Source: CAZGSV01 sp964528605 (GTDB lineage Bacteria; Armatimonadota; Zipacnadia; CAZGSV01). From it: a DNA stretch of 22,945 nt. The notes beneath the pieces were generated by a model. The model made no database searches, was not told the origin of the DNA, and saw only the letters and a list, made by a program, of their open reading frames with translations. The position numbers and the translations under genes are program-made. This document shows, in pieces, positions 14,700 to 22,646 of the stretch (position 1 is the first letter of the stretch; each line of letters begins with the position of its first letter). The stretch covers positions 1 through 22,945 of the forward strand of contig CAZGSV010000051.1 in the NCBI GenBank assembly GCA_964528605.1. Reading direction: 5' to 3'.

Positions 14700-15803
14700 C
14701 TACACTATCGCCCTCTGCGTCTCCTTATCGAACAGGTGCGCGTGCGCCATGTCGAAAACGACATCCAACGGCGCCTGCTCCTGCGCCCTGGTCTCCGCGT
14801 CCACCGTCGCCACCAAGGTGTCCCGGCCCGACGTCAGATACAATATGTACTCCGCCCCCACCGGCTCGATCACGTCCACGTGCAACTGCGCCATGTTCCC
14901 CTCGTTCGGCTCCACCGGCGCCATGGACCGGTCAAACATGTCCTGCGGCCGAATCCCGAACACCACCGCCTTGTTCACGTACGGGCGCGCGCGCTCCGCC
15001 GCCTCCGCAGGCAACGCCAGCCGCAGCGCCTCCGTCTCCACCATCAGCCGCGCATCCTCGCCCTTGATCGTCGCCTCCAGGAAGTTCATCGAAGGCGACC
15101 CGATAAACCCCGCCACGAACACATTCGCCGGATTGCGGTACAGGTTCAGCGGCGTGTCCACCTGCTGCACCAGCCCCTCGTTCAGCACCGCGATCCGCTG
15201 CCCCATCGTCATCGCTTCCACCTGGTCGTGCGTCACGTAGATGGTCGTGATGCCCAACTGCCGGTGCAACTTGATCAACTCCGCCCGCGTCTGCACCCGC
15301 ATCTTCGCGTCCAGGTTCGACAGCGGCTCGTCCATCAGGAACACCTTCGGCTCGCGCACGATCGCGCGCCCCAGCGCCACCCGCTGCCTCTGTCCGCCGG
15401 ACAACTCCCGCGGCTTCCGCTTGAGCAGCGCCTGCAGCCCCAGCATCTCCGCCGCCCGCTTCACCCGCCGCTCAATCTCGTCCCTCTTGAACTTCCGCAG
15501 CCGCAGCCCGAACGACATGTTGTCGTACACGGTCATGTGCGGGTAGAGCGCATAGTTCTGAAACACCATCGCAATGTCGCGGTCCTTGGGCGAGACGTCG
15601 TTGACCAACTGCTCGCCGATGCGAATCTCGCCCGCGGTGGGCTCCTCCAATCCCGCAATAAGTCGCAGCACCGTTGTCTTGCCGCAGCCCGAGGGCCCGA
15701 CGAGCACCATGAACTCCGCATCGGTAATCTCCAGGTGCACGTCGCTGACCGCGACCACTTCGCGGAACTTCTTCGTTAAGCCGGTGAGTTGTACCGCCGC
15801 CAT
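14700..15803 (-). CDS. MalK/MsmK/UgpC-type sugar ABC transporter ATP-binding protein
   Basis: This 367-residue ATPase of a CUT1-type carbohydrate importer has Walker A GPSGCGKTT (36-44), Q-loop Gln82, signature LSGGQRQR (134-141), Walker B VFLMDEP (154-160), the D-loop and switch His192 (YVTHDQVEAMT). A C-terminal regulatory OB-type domain (about 235-367) is like that of MalK. ATG 15803 is supported by AGGAGGT at 15820-15814 with a 10-base gap; the upstream open frame is ignored. No permease or binding protein is adjacent, so it probably serves several transporters encoded elsewhere, as MsmK does. It is divergent from the GH5 gene, consistent with shared sugar regulation. Substrate cannot be told. 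Confidence 0.93.
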   Translation of the reverse strand: MAAVQLTGLTKKFREVVAVSDVHLEITDAEFMVLVGPSGCGKTTVLRLIAGLEEPTAGEIRIGEQLVNDVSPKDRDIAMVFQNYALYPHMTVYDNMSFGLRLRKFKRDEIERRVKRAAEMLGLQALLKRKPRELSGGQRQRVALGRAIVREPKVFLMDEPLSNLDAKMRVQTRAELIKLHRQLGITTIYVTHDQVEAMTMGQRIAVLNEGLVQQVDTPLNLYRNPANVFVAGFIGSPSMNFLEATIKGEDARLMVETEALRLALPAEAAERARPYVNKAVVFGIRPQDMFDRSMAPVEPNEGNMAQLHVDVIEPVGAEYILYLTSGRDTLVATVDAETRAQEQAPLDVVFDMAHAHLFDKETQRAIV

Positions 15804-15837
15804 GGGACTAGAGACCTCCTGCTTCGCGGGTGTCCTC

Positions 15838-15867
15838 ATTCTAATGCCCCCCGCCCGCCCAAGGCAA
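15838..15867 (-). promoter_or_regulatory. Promoter for the ABC ATPase gene
   Basis: On the minus strand TTGCCT (15867-15862), an 18-base spacer and TAGAAT (15843-15838) would start transcription near 15831, about 28 bases before ATG 15803. Confidence 0.45.
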
Positions 15868-15916
15868 CTCCCGCCCGCACGCGGCCTCAGCGGCGCCCAG
15901 CCGCCCAGTGGCCCGC

Positions 15917-15946
15917 TTGGGCGCAGCACCTCATCTGTCGTACTAT
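15917..15946 (+). promoter_or_regulatory. Candidate promoter for the GH5 gene
   Basis: TTGGGC (15917-15922), an 18-base spacer and TACTAT (15941-15946) would give a leader of about 60 bases to ATG 16014. It is divergent from the ABC promoter. Confidence 0.4.
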
Positions 15947-16013
15947 CCTCGGCGCCGAGGGCCGGGAGGCCGGAGCCGCCAGCGCTCGGCAGATTCACTC
16001 AAGGAGAACCGGA

Positions 16014-17465
16014 ATGGACCCCATGGCTGTCCTCACTACCGCGAACGTCGCTTCGCTGTCGCTAAGCGGCATGCCCCACCCGACCGGCTGGCGGCCCCTC
16101 CCCTGGGTCCGCGTCGAAGGCACGAACCTCGTGGACGAGAGCGGCAACCTCGTCGCCCTGCGCGGCGTCAACTTCGGCTGCTGGCTCATGCTCGAAGGCT
16201 GGATCTGCAACCTCTTCCCCCAGTTCGTCGGATACCTAGCAGAGATGGCCGAGGCCGAGGGCATCAAGCCCGAGTTGAGCGAGACGCTCAAGGAAGTCGG
16301 CGACTTCGACGACGACGTCATGACCAGAGCCGACTACCGCGAGATGGCGCTCGCCGCGCTTTCCAAGCGCCTTCCGGCCGACAAGGTTCAGACCTTCCGC
16401 GCGAGGCTGGACGCGACCCCTGACATCCCCGACGAGCACACGCTCTGGGAAGTAATGGAAAAGCGTTTCGGCGCCGGGGGCATGAACCGCCTCCGCAACA
16501 CCTACCGCGCCAACTGGATCACCGAACTCGACCTCGCCAACGCGAGGGCCCTCGGCCTCAACTTCATCCGCTTGCCCTTCTGGTACCGCCTGCTCGAGGA
16601 CGACGGGCGGCCCAACCGTTACCGGCCCGGCGGCTGGGAGATCCTCGACCGCTTCATCTCCCTTTGCCGCGGCTATGGCATCTACCTCATGCTCGACCTC
16701 CACGGCGCGCAGGGCAGCCAGAGCCCTTGGGACCACACCGGCCGGGTCGAACAGGCCAAACTCTGGACCGAAAGCGCGAACCAGGCCCGCGCCGTCGCCC
16801 TCTGGCGAGCCCTCGCCGAGCGCTACCGCGACGAGCCCACCGTCGTCGCCTACGACCTGATGAACGAGCCCTTCAGCGCGCCCACGCTCGATGACCTGGC
16901 CGGCCTCTACGACCGGATGTACAAGGCCATCCGCGAAGTGGACGAGCGGCACATCATCGTAATGGAGGACGGCTACACCTACGAGGGCAACATGCCGGAC
17001 CCGAAGCGCTACGGCTGGCGCAACGTCATGTACTCCAATCACTTCTACGAGACCGCCCCCGATCTCGCCGGTCACCAGGCGCACGCCGACCGCATCGCCG
17101 CCACCGGTGTCGAGTGGGCCTGGCGTTGGGGCGTCCCCATCTACTTTGGCGAGTTCTCCATGATGAACGTGCTGCCCTTCGGCATGGAGGCGCTGAGTTA
17201 CTACCTGCGCAAGTTCAACGAGGCCGGCCTGCACTGGAGCCCGTGGACCTTCAAGAAGGTGGACCTGCCCAATGACCGCAGCACCTGGGGCGTGTACGAA
17301 TACCCCGGCGAGTGGACGCGGCCCGACGTGCGCCGCGACTCCTTCGAGGACTTGCTGGCCAAGTTCGAGTCGCTGCATTCGCGCAACTTCAGGGCGAACG
17401 AGGAATACGCCGCCGTGCTGCGCGCAAGAGGGGCGGACCCAGTCGTCCCGCTACCCGCGGACTAA
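16014..17465 (+). CDS. Glycoside hydrolase family 5 (cellulase-like) protein
   Basis: This 483-residue TIM-barrel glycosidase has GVNFGCWLMLEGW (51-63), NFIRLPFWYRLL, DLHGAQGSQSPWDHTGR, the acid/base LMNEP (Glu285), SNHFYE and the nucleophile IYFGEF (Glu380). This is the GH5 order, and family members cleave beta-1,4- or beta-1,3-glucans or related glycans. A helical insertion at about 70-165 (DYREMALAALSKRLPADKVQ) precedes the barrel's first conserved strand. No signal peptide is seen, so it probably acts in the cytoplasm on imported oligosaccharides. ATG 16014 is fixed by AAGGAG at 16001-16006 with a 7-base gap. Its neighbour is a sugar ABC ATPase on the opposite strand. Confidence 0.9.
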   Translation: MDPMAVLTTANVASLSLSGMPHPTGWRPLPWVRVEGTNLVDESGNLVALRGVNFGCWLMLEGWICNLFPQFVGYLAEMAEAEGIKPELSETLKEVGDFDDDVMTRADYREMALAALSKRLPADKVQTFRARLDATPDIPDEHTLWEVMEKRFGAGGMNRLRNTYRANWITELDLANARALGLNFIRLPFWYRLLEDDGRPNRYRPGGWEILDRFISLCRGYGIYLMLDLHGAQGSQSPWDHTGRVEQAKLWTESANQARAVALWRALAERYRDEPTVVAYDLMNEPFSAPTLDDLAGLYDRMYKAIREVDERHIIVMEDGYTYEGNMPDPKRYGWRNVMYSNHFYETAPDLAGHQAHADRIAATGVEWAWRWGVPIYFGEFSMMNVLPFGMEALSYYLRKFNEAGLHWSPWTFKKVDLPNDRSTWGVYEYPGEWTRPDVRRDSFEDLLAKFESLHSRNFRANEEYAAVLRARGADPVVPLPAD

Positions 17466-17528
17466 GGCGAGCGCCCACTGGCGCGCCGACGCCCGCCGCT
17501 ACCTCGCCCTGCTCCAGATGGTCGCCCC

Positions 17529-17550
17529 CCGGCTCGCGCCCGCGAGCCGG
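17529..17550 (+). repeat. 10-bp perfect hairpin after the GH5 gene
   Basis: CCGGCTCGCG-CC-CGCGAGCCGG begins 63 bases after the GH5 stop and is followed by TAGGGG, not by a T-run. It could be a strong transcript-end stabiliser or part of a REP element rather than a classic terminator. Confidence 0.55.
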
Positions 17551-17584
17551 TAGGGGAGCGCTCTGGGGCCGCGCTGCCACCGCG

Positions 17585-17602
17585 TCAAGCCTAAAGGCTT
17601 GA
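17585..17602. repeat. Short perfect hairpin (REP-like)
   Basis: TCAAGCCT-AA-AGGCTTGA is an 8-bp stem with a 2-base loop. The flank GTTACAGCCC resembles the outer part of a repeat unit. Confidence 0.5.
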
Positions 17603-17634
17603 GTTACAGCCCCGCCTCTGGCGCGGTGCGGAAG

Positions 17635-17686
17635 GTAGGAGCGGCATTCCTGCCGCGACAGGCCCGCTCCGGCCCCGGCACCGGGG
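17635..17686 (+). repeat. REP-like element C (GTAG head, two hairpins)
   Basis: The GTAG head at 17635-17638 is followed by hairpin GCGGCA-TTCC-TGCCGC (17641-17656). A second hairpin, CCCCGG-CA-CCGGGG, lies at 17673-17686. The head is shared with elements A and B, but the stems differ. Confidence 0.6.
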
Positions 17687-17719
17687 TTGTAGCGTCGCGC
17701 CCGCCCGGCCGCCACAGCC

Positions 17720-17743
17720 GTAGGAGCCGCAGCCTTGGGCTCG
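17720..17743 (+). repeat. Diverged REP-like element of family B
   Basis: GTAGGAGCCGCAGCCTTGGG and the next four bases match the heads of B1 and B2 with two substitutions and one inserted G. The tail has decayed, and no long perfect stem follows. Confidence 0.5.
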
Positions 17744-17796
17744 TTTACCCGCCGGAGGAGGGGCCCGCTTCACCGAAGGTGGAGAGAACCCTCCTC

Positions 17797-17840
17797 GAGG
17801 CCTCCCGGCCTCGCGGTCGGAGGCAAGCCTCCGACCCTAC
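17797..17840 (-). repeat. REP-like element D (GTAG head, two hairpins)
   Basis: On the minus strand GTAG (17840-17837) leads into a 10-bp perfect stem with a 2-base loop, GGTCGGAGGC/GCCTCCGACC (17815-17836). A second stem GAGGCC-(4)-GGCCTC lies at 17797-17812. The architecture is the same as element A. Confidence 0.65.
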
Positions 17841-17841
17841 G

Positions 17842-17904
17842 CGCAACGCCCGCACCGGGCCTGCGGTACTTCGCCAGAACCGCCACCATCTCTTCTTTGG
17901 TCAT
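17842..17904 (-). pseudogene. Truncated coding start abutting REP element D
   Basis: On the minus strand ATG 17904 begins MTKEEMVAVLAKYRRPGAGV. One base later the sequence meets the GTAG head of element D. The first 14 residues look like a normal protein start, of the kind found in small nucleotidyltransferases and other short proteins, but no family can be assigned. If real, it is a gene cut off by repeat insertion. Confidence 0.25.
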
Positions 17905-17977
17905 TGAATCTCGCCGGCTTCCACGCGTTGCCATTCTACCGCAGCGCCGGGATAGCGAGAACCGTCTAGGCCATTCA

Positions 17978-18006
17978 TTGACGCGGCCATGACCTCCGGC
18001 TAGGCT
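17978..18006 (+). promoter_or_regulatory. Candidate promoter for the GH2 gene
   Basis: TTGACG (17978-17983), a 17-base spacer and TAGGCT (18001-18006) would start transcription near 18013, about 70 bases before ATG 18084. The -35 is good and the -10 moderate. Confidence 0.4.
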
Positions 18007-18083
18007 CCGCGTGCCCGAGAGCCCGCGCGCTTGGTTCGTTCCCCAACCCCACAACATGCGCGGAACTCAGAACGGAGCCTGCG

Positions 18084-20396
18084 ATGCAAAGGACCTGGAT
18101 ACCTCTGTCCCACGACTGGAGATTCCTGCGCGCCGATGCGCCGGACGCCTGGCAGCCCGGTTTCGACGATTCCTCCTGGGCGGCCGTCTCGCTCCCGCAC
18201 ACCTTCAACGCCGAAGACACCTTCATCCCCACGCGCGGCTATTACCGCGGCCCCGCCTGGTACCGCCTCAGGCTCCCCCGGGTGCCGGCGGGAGCGCGCG
18301 TGGAACTCGCGGCCCTGGGCGCCTTCGCCGTCACCAGCGTCTGGCTCAACGGCGCCTTCCTCGGCGAGTTCATGGGCGGCTTCACTGGCTTCTCCGTCAA
18401 CCTCACCCCGCACCTGCAAGCCGCAGCCGAGAACGTCCTCGCCGTGCGCGTCACCAACGAGCACGACCCCGAAGTGCTGCCTGGCAAAGACATCCCCGAC
18501 TACGACCTCTACGGCGGCATCTACCGCGAGATCGGCCTGCGCCTCACCGACCCCCTCCACATCCCCGACCGCGGTGTCATCGTCAACACGCCCAAGGTCT
18601 CCGAAGGCTGCGGCGAGATGGAACTCAGTGTGCTGGTGCGGAACGACCGGCCCCAAGCAGTCAAAGGCCTCGTCGTCGTCACCATCACCGGCCCCGATGG
18701 CCAGCCCGCCTCCAACGGACAATGCGATTTCGAGGTCGCTCCCCGCGCGGAGACGACCGCTGCGGTTCCCATGCCGGCGGTGAAGAACCCCAGGCTCTGG
18801 TCGCCCCACTCACCTCATCTCTACACGGCCTCGGTCGAAGTCAAGGATGCCTCCGGAGTGATTGACACGCAGCCTCTTACCTTCGGCTTCCGCTGGTACG
18901 AGTTCGACGCCGGCCGCGGCTTCTTCCTCAACGGCAAACGCCTGCAACTCCTCGGCGTCAACCGCCACCAAGACTATCCCGGCATCGGCAACGCCCTCCC
19001 CGCCTCCTTCCAAACCTACGACGCCGAACTCACCAAGGAGATGGGCGGCAACTTCGTGCGCTGCTCGCACTACCCCATGCATCCCGCCTTCCTCGACGCC
19101 TGCGATCGCCTCGGCATCCTCGTCTATGAGGAGATCGCTTCCTGGCAGCACATCGGCGGCCCTCGCTTCGCCGACAACGCGGTCGTGATGATGGAGGAAA
19201 TGATCGCCCGCGATCGCCACCATCCCTCCATCATCCTCTGGGGCCTCCTCAACGAGGGACGCGACGCAGCCCTCTTCCGCCGGCTGAACGACACTGCACA
19301 CGGCCGCGACCCCTACCGCCTCACCATCTATGCCGAGAACCACCCCGAGAAGGGCATCGCCCTCGGCACCGTCGGCATCCCTGACGTGCTCGGCATCAAC
19401 TACCTCGTCGAGCGCATTGACGAAGTGCGCGACATGCTCCCCGGCCTCAAACTGCTCAGCAGCGAGCATACCAACGCCGACGTCAGCGACAGCGGCGACC
19501 TCGAAAAGGAACTCTATCAACTCGCCCGCGTCCTCAATGACCTCGACCGCTTCGAGGCGCGCGAGTGGCTCGCCGGCACCGCCCTCTGGTCCATGCACGA
19601 CTACGGCACCGACCTCGACGTCGTCTGGCCGCTTCAGAAGTCCGGCGTCTTCGATGCCTGGCGCTTCCCCAAGGCGGCTGCGTTGGCGATTCGGGCGCGC
19701 TGGAGCAACCAGCCTTTCATTCACATCGTCGGCCACTGGACGCGCACCGGCCTCAAGAACGGCGACGCCCACTTCGAGCCTTTCCTCACGTGGATGCTCA
19801 GCGACTCACCCGAGAAGGCGCCGCTTCACCCCGGCCTGCGCGAAGCCTTCACCGCGGCTCTTGCCGGGCTGAAGCCGGAATCCGTCTTCGTCATCTGCAA
19901 CCAGTCTGCCGTCGAACTCTTCCTCAACGACAAGCCGCTCGGCCGCCGCTCCGCCTCGGAGGGCTTCGTGTGGCAAGTGTCCTATGAGCCTGGCGTCCTG
20001 CGCGCCGTGGCGCGCACCGCCGACGGCCGCGAGATCAGCGACGAGAGGCGCACCGCCAAGCCCACCGGCAGAACCGGCGCCATCCGCCTCGAGACGCTCC
20101 ACCCCGAACTCCCCGCCAACGGCACCGACATCACCCTGGTGACCGCGACCATCGTCGACGAGGACGGCACGCCGGTGCCCGAGGCAGTTCGCCCTGTCTC
20201 CTTCCGCGCCTATCTGGACGGCAAGGAAGGCGGCGCGACCTTCTTCGGCGTCGGCGGCGTGCCCGGCCTAGTCACCCGAGCGGGTAGGGGCCGCATCGTC
20301 CTCCGCGCTGGCCGCACCCCCGGCATCCTCCGCCTCGTTGCCGAAAGCCCCGCCCTCCAAGACGGCGAGACCACCATGACCTTGTTGCCCGCGTAG
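18084..20396 (+). CDS. Glycoside hydrolase family 2 (beta-galactosidase/glucuronidase-like) protein
   Basis: This 770-residue GH2 enzyme has an N-terminal jelly-roll sugar-binding domain (about 1-160, LSHDWRFLR...WAAVSLPHTFN) and an immunoglobulin-like domain (about 165-268). The TIM barrel (about 270-560) includes GVNRHQDYPGIG, CSHYPMHPAFLDACDRLGILVYEE, acid/base Glu391 (ILWGLLNEG) and nucleophile Glu461 (LLSSEHTN). C-terminal beta domains carry LFLNDKPLGRRSASEGFVW, like DUF4982/Ig-type modules. GH2 enzymes release beta-linked galactose, glucuronic acid or mannose; the substrate here is not determinable. No signal peptide is seen. ATG 18084 has GGAG at 18074-18077 with a 6-base gap. The gene ends 33 bases from the convergent putative glycosidase. 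Confidence 0.92.
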   Translation: MQRTWIPLSHDWRFLRADAPDAWQPGFDDSSWAAVSLPHTFNAEDTFIPTRGYYRGPAWYRLRLPRVPAGARVELAALGAFAVTSVWLNGAFLGEFMGGFTGFSVNLTPHLQAAAENVLAVRVTNEHDPEVLPGKDIPDYDLYGGIYREIGLRLTDPLHIPDRGVIVNTPKVSEGCGEMELSVLVRNDRPQAVKGLVVVTITGPDGQPASNGQCDFEVAPRAETTAAVPMPAVKNPRLWSPHSPHLYTASVEVKDASGVIDTQPLTFGFRWYEFDAGRGFFLNGKRLQLLGVNRHQDYPGIGNALPASFQTYDAELTKEMGGNFVRCSHYPMHPAFLDACDRLGILVYEEIASWQHIGGPRFADNAVVMMEEMIARDRHHPSIILWGLLNEGRDAALFRRLNDTAHGRDPYRLTIYAENHPEKGIALGTVGIPDVLGINYLVERIDEVRDMLPGLKLLSSEHTNADVSDSGDLEKELYQLARVLNDLDRFEAREWLAGTALWSMHDYGTDLDVVWPLQKSGVFDAWRFPKAAALAIRARWSNQPFIHIVGHWTRTGLKNGDAHFEPFLTWMLSDSPEKAPLHPGLREAFTAALAGLKPESVFVICNQSAVELFLNDKPLGRRSASEGFVWQVSYEPGVLRAVARTADGREISDERRTAKPTGRTGAIRLETLHPELPANGTDITLVTATIVDEDGTPVPEAVRPVSFRAYLDGKEGGATFFGVGGVPGLVTRAGRGRIVLRAGRTPGILRLVAESPALQDGETTMTLLPA

Positions 20397-20429
20397 CAGG
20401 CGCCCGCCGCATCGCGCCGTGAAGCCGGG

Positions 20430-22586
20430 CTACTCGACCACAATGACCTCGTACATGGTCAGCCTCGGCAGCCTGATCTCGAGTTGCCCGTCGCACCAGG
20501 AGAACGTGACCTTCTCCTTTTCCCGCAGCGCGAAGACCTTCGCGGGCCGCGTCGGCGTCCGGACGCTGATGCTTATGTCGGCGACCGGCAGGAACTCGGT
20601 CACCGCACGCCCATCTACGGTGTTGTTGACCAGGTGAATCGTAAGCGCCTGTGACTGCTGAATCCGATACGCGTCCACGCTCACCGTCTTCGGCGCGCGC
20701 ACCTCTATCATCGGCTCCGGCAGCAGGTGCTTCATCGCCTCCGCTAGCCGCGCCTCCGCCGTCGGCATCCGGTAGTCTCCCACAAACACCCCCATCGCCT
20801 CGGGGAAGTACACCACCTTGCCCCCCCCGTACTCACTCACCAGCAGCGCCGGATACTCGCTCAATCCCTTGAGCGCCACATAAGAGCGGCCCACCGGAAT
20901 CCGGAACCTCGCCGGCGTCCACGCCCCTCTCCGCGCCTTCACCTTCATCGCGTACGGCCCTCGCTCTATCAGGCAGCCCGCCGCGAAGCCCCAGTGGTCC
21001 TCCGTCGCCTCGAGATAGTTGTCGGACACTCCTGGCGGAAATGCCCCCTCCACCGCCTCAATCCCCAGCACCTCGAGGAGCGCCTCGCTGAACTCACCCT
21101 GATCATCGTAGAACCCCGCCTCAAACGAGGCGAGCAGCGCCCCCCCTCGTTCCACAAACTGCCGAACCGCGCTTGCGCCCTCGCGCGAGAGACACGTTCC
21201 ATCCGGCAGCACGAGCGCCTGGTAGCGCGTCAAATTGCCGTTCGTCAGGTCCTGATCCATGATGATGTCGAAGAGAACGTGCGCCCGCGTGAGCGCCCGG
21301 AAGTAACCTTCGTACGCCGCCGTCAGCAGGTTCTCGCACTGGCGCTTCCGGGCCGTGAGTTCGACGATCGTCTCCCCCTTCGAGTCCACCATCAGGTTCT
21401 CTTCTCTGCCCGATCCCGGCTTCCCCAACAACTCGCCAAAGCGCGAGAGGTAGTTCTGCGCCGTCCGGCTCGAGAACAGCAGCGCCACCTCCGCCACGCT
21501 CCGCATCCCCGTGTAGTACGCCTTGTTGGCCTCCAAGAAGCCGAAGATCTCCCCCGGCGCCTCGTGCCCGTCCGGCTGCGACTTCAGCGATGACTGGATG
21601 ATCGCCAGCCACGGATTGGCGCCCGAGGCGACCGTTTGCACAATCGCGAACTGCATCTCCCTCGGCGGCATCAGCCGGTAGTGCCACTCCCCATTCATGT
21701 AGTGCACGAACACGATCGCCGGATTGCTGCTCGCCCGCAGGTACTTCCCCGCCATCGAATACATGTAGAGGTTGTGCTCGCGGTGATAGTGAAAGAAGGC
21801 CTCGGCGCCGCTGAAATGCTGGTACGGCTCCAACTTCTGAATGTCCCTCGCCACCCGCCACCCTCCCGGCACCCAACTCCCGCCGTTGAGAAACACCACG
21901 CCCTCCGGATTGACCTCCTGTACCTTCTGCCGCGCGTCCCCCAAGAAGCGCGCCAGCGAGTCCTCGCGGAAGTCAACGAATCGCCGCCACAGCGGGTCCG
22001 TCCAATCCTCTTTGGGAATGCGCTGCCCGTACTGCTCCTCGAACAGCGCCTGACACGCCGCGCAATAGCAGCAGTCGGGAAACACCACCGGCCCGTCGAG
22101 AAACACGCCGTCAATCCCGGTCCTCATCGCCTCCTGCATCATGGTGAACGCCCAGTCGCGCCACCCGCCGTTGACGCAGAACGTGCGTCCCTTGTCGTAC
22201 AAGGGATACGCCTCGCCTCGCGGCCGCCCATCGCTCATTATCTGCTCCCAGTCGGGATGCTCCCGCGCGAACTCCTCCGTGAACCAGTGCATGTTCAGGT
22301 AGGACAGCACGCGGATCCCGTAATGGTGCGCGTGCGGCACGTAACTCCTCAGATAGTCGAACCCCTCCAACCCCGGCCACTGCTTGAAGTGCTCTGACCG
22401 GAACGACGTCAGATGCCCGCACCCGTCCCAGCCAAAGGAACCCACCACCCATTCGCAGTTGACCTGCCAGTCCTCCTTATGGCTGCGCGCCGCCTCCTCG
22501 AGGTCCAAGTCCTTCAGGCTCTCCCAATCGGGCGCGTAGTCCACCCTCATCATCCGCACCGGCTCTTGCCACCATTCCCGCGCCAT
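20430..22586 (-). CDS. GHL6-like putative glycosidase with beta-galactosidase-trimerisation-like domain
   Basis: This 718-residue protein has an N-terminal TIM-barrel-like half (about 10-340) with VLSYLNMHWF, HPDWEQIMSDGR, GIDGVFLDGP (Asp164) and a following PDCCYCAACQALFEEQYG. The four cysteines (172, 173, 175, 178) could bind metal. This pattern is like the hypothetical glycosyl hydrolase group GHL6. The middle (about 380-620) resembles the class I glutamine-amidotransferase-like trimerisation domain of GH42 enzymes (LFDIIMDQDLTNGNLTRYQALVLPDG, VRQFVERGGALLASFEAG). A beta C-terminal domain follows. The activity is untested in this group as far as I know. ATG 22586 has AAGGGAG at 22601-22595 with an 8-base gap. 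It lies 60 bases behind the propeller-like gene on the same strand. Confidence 0.78.
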   Translation of the reverse strand: MAREWWQEPVRMMRVDYAPDWESLKDLDLEEAARSHKEDWQVNCEWVVGSFGWDGCGHLTSFRSEHFKQWPGLEGFDYLRSYVPHAHHYGIRVLSYLNMHWFTEEFAREHPDWEQIMSDGRPRGEAYPLYDKGRTFCVNGGWRDWAFTMMQEAMRTGIDGVFLDGPVVFPDCCYCAACQALFEEQYGQRIPKEDWTDPLWRRFVDFREDSLARFLGDARQKVQEVNPEGVVFLNGGSWVPGGWRVARDIQKLEPYQHFSGAEAFFHYHREHNLYMYSMAGKYLRASSNPAIVFVHYMNGEWHYRLMPPREMQFAIVQTVASGANPWLAIIQSSLKSQPDGHEAPGEIFGFLEANKAYYTGMRSVAEVALLFSSRTAQNYLSRFGELLGKPGSGREENLMVDSKGETIVELTARKRQCENLLTAAYEGYFRALTRAHVLFDIIMDQDLTNGNLTRYQALVLPDGTCLSREGASAVRQFVERGGALLASFEAGFYDDQGEFSEALLEVLGIEAVEGAFPPGVSDNYLEATEDHWGFAAGCLIERGPYAMKVKARRGAWTPARFRIPVGRSYVALKGLSEYPALLVSEYGGGKVVYFPEAMGVFVGDYRMPTAEARLAEAMKHLLPEPMIEVRAPKTVSVDAYRIQQSQALTIHLVNNTVDGRAVTEFLPVADISISVRTPTRPAKVFALREKEKVTFSWCDGQLEIRLPRLTMYEVIVVE

Positions 22587-22646
22587 GCGTCACTCTCCCT
22601 TGTGCGGGTTGCTCAATCCCTGGGAAACGCGCTCCCCCGGTAGCCC

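Larger units (their letters stand above)
17466..18083. other. 618-base non-coding island of REP-like hairpins
   Basis: No complete gene is seen. The stretch holds a 10-bp hairpin at 17529-17550, an 8-bp hairpin at 17585-17602, three GTAG-headed repeats (17635, 17720, and one on the minus strand ending at 17840), a short truncated coding start (17842-17904) and a candidate promoter for the GH2 gene near its end. It separates two glycosidase genes on the same strand. Confidence 0.6.

Noticed and set aside
14736..15779. Long plus-strand open frame across the ABC ATPase gene.
   Set aside because: It is Arg/His/Pro/Leu-rich shadow sequence opposite a clear MalK-type ATPase. No ribosome site or motif is present.
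16236..17378. Long minus-strand frame opposite the GH5 gene, and a similar one opposite the GH2 gene (18810-19772).
   Set aside because: Both lack motifs and sit exactly over well-defined glycosidases.
17466..18083. Possible tRNA or CRISPR array in the hairpin-rich island.
   Set aside because: No cloverleaf with a TTC-type T-arm was seen. The repeats are not evenly spaced direct repeats with spacers.
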